64,000 nucleotides of DNA from Acanthosepion esculentum (lineage: Eukaryota; Mollusca; Cephalopoda; Sepiida; Sepiidae), in assembly GCA_964036315.1 (NCBI GenBank), contig OZ038517.1, positions 56,856,656 through 56,920,655 of the forward strand, in the 5' to 3' direction. The stretch's first letter is position 1. The stretch is not shown here. The text below holds more notes on this DNA, generated by a model. The model made no database searches. It worked only from the letters and a program-made list of their open reading frames with translations, and was not told the DNA's origin.

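Overview
The window is nuclear DNA of an animal, most likely a mollusc and plausibly a cephalopod. The inference rests on very AT-rich sequence, one gene split into about 25 short exons over more than 47 kb with consensus GT/AG introns, many TA/TG microsatellites, and a mix of decayed Tc1/mariner, Tigger/pogo, Penelope-like, LINE, Ty3/gypsy-like and tRNA-derived SINE elements. No species-diagnostic sequence was recognised, so the lineage is inferred. There is no sign of bacterial, phage or plasmid organisation.

Main gene. From 16,877 to the right edge, the + strand carries the gene for ubiquitin carboxyl-terminal hydrolase 48 (USP48). I assembled 24 coding exons with mutually consistent reading phases, plus one probable optional exon in the DUSP linker. 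Together they encode about 889 residues: N-terminus, USP catalytic core (Cys98, His354, Asn371/Asp372, two CxxC zinc pairs) and the DUSP-type repeats. The C-terminal part, including the expected ubiquitin-like domain, lies beyond the window. A non-coding first exon ending at 12,586 and an ETS/NRF1-type promoter region at 12.34-13.1 kb are suggested.

Second protein gene. At 6,864-8,624 a single uninterrupted ORF encodes a 586-residue Tigger/pogo (CENP-B-like) transposase-family protein. Its third catalytic acidic residue is replaced by His (QPCHQG where the family has QPxDQG). An ETS site (CCGGAAGTG) and a full CRE (TGACGTCA) sit about 340 bp upstream, so it is a candidate domesticated transposase gene.

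Layout: 1-1.8 kb, repeat-rich (palindromic element with flanking direct repeats, a 31/26-bp tandem array, a GTAGTTTATCGTCAT-type repeat); 1.9-6.4 kb, AT-rich with no gene; 6.5-8.9 kb, Tigger-derived gene; 9-12.3 kb, SINE and Tc1 relics; 12.3-13.3 kb, putative USP48 promoter; 13.3-64 kb, USP48 with introns full of mobile-element relics. The intronic relics include a gypsy-like gag-pol (17.76-20.2 kb, -), two opposed Penelope 3' ends (26.8-28.7 kb), LINE RT pieces (28.8-29.9, 39.6-40.4 and 63.1-63.7 kb), a Tc1 element with both termini (50.4-51.35 kb), several MITE/foldback families, and at least seven hairpin-forming inverted repeats in the sense strand of the USP48 transcript.

The points most worth following up are the Tigger-derived gene with a lost catalytic residue, the Penelope-like 3' motifs that resemble hammerhead ribozyme cores, and the unusual density of dsRNA-forming inverted repeats in USP48 introns.
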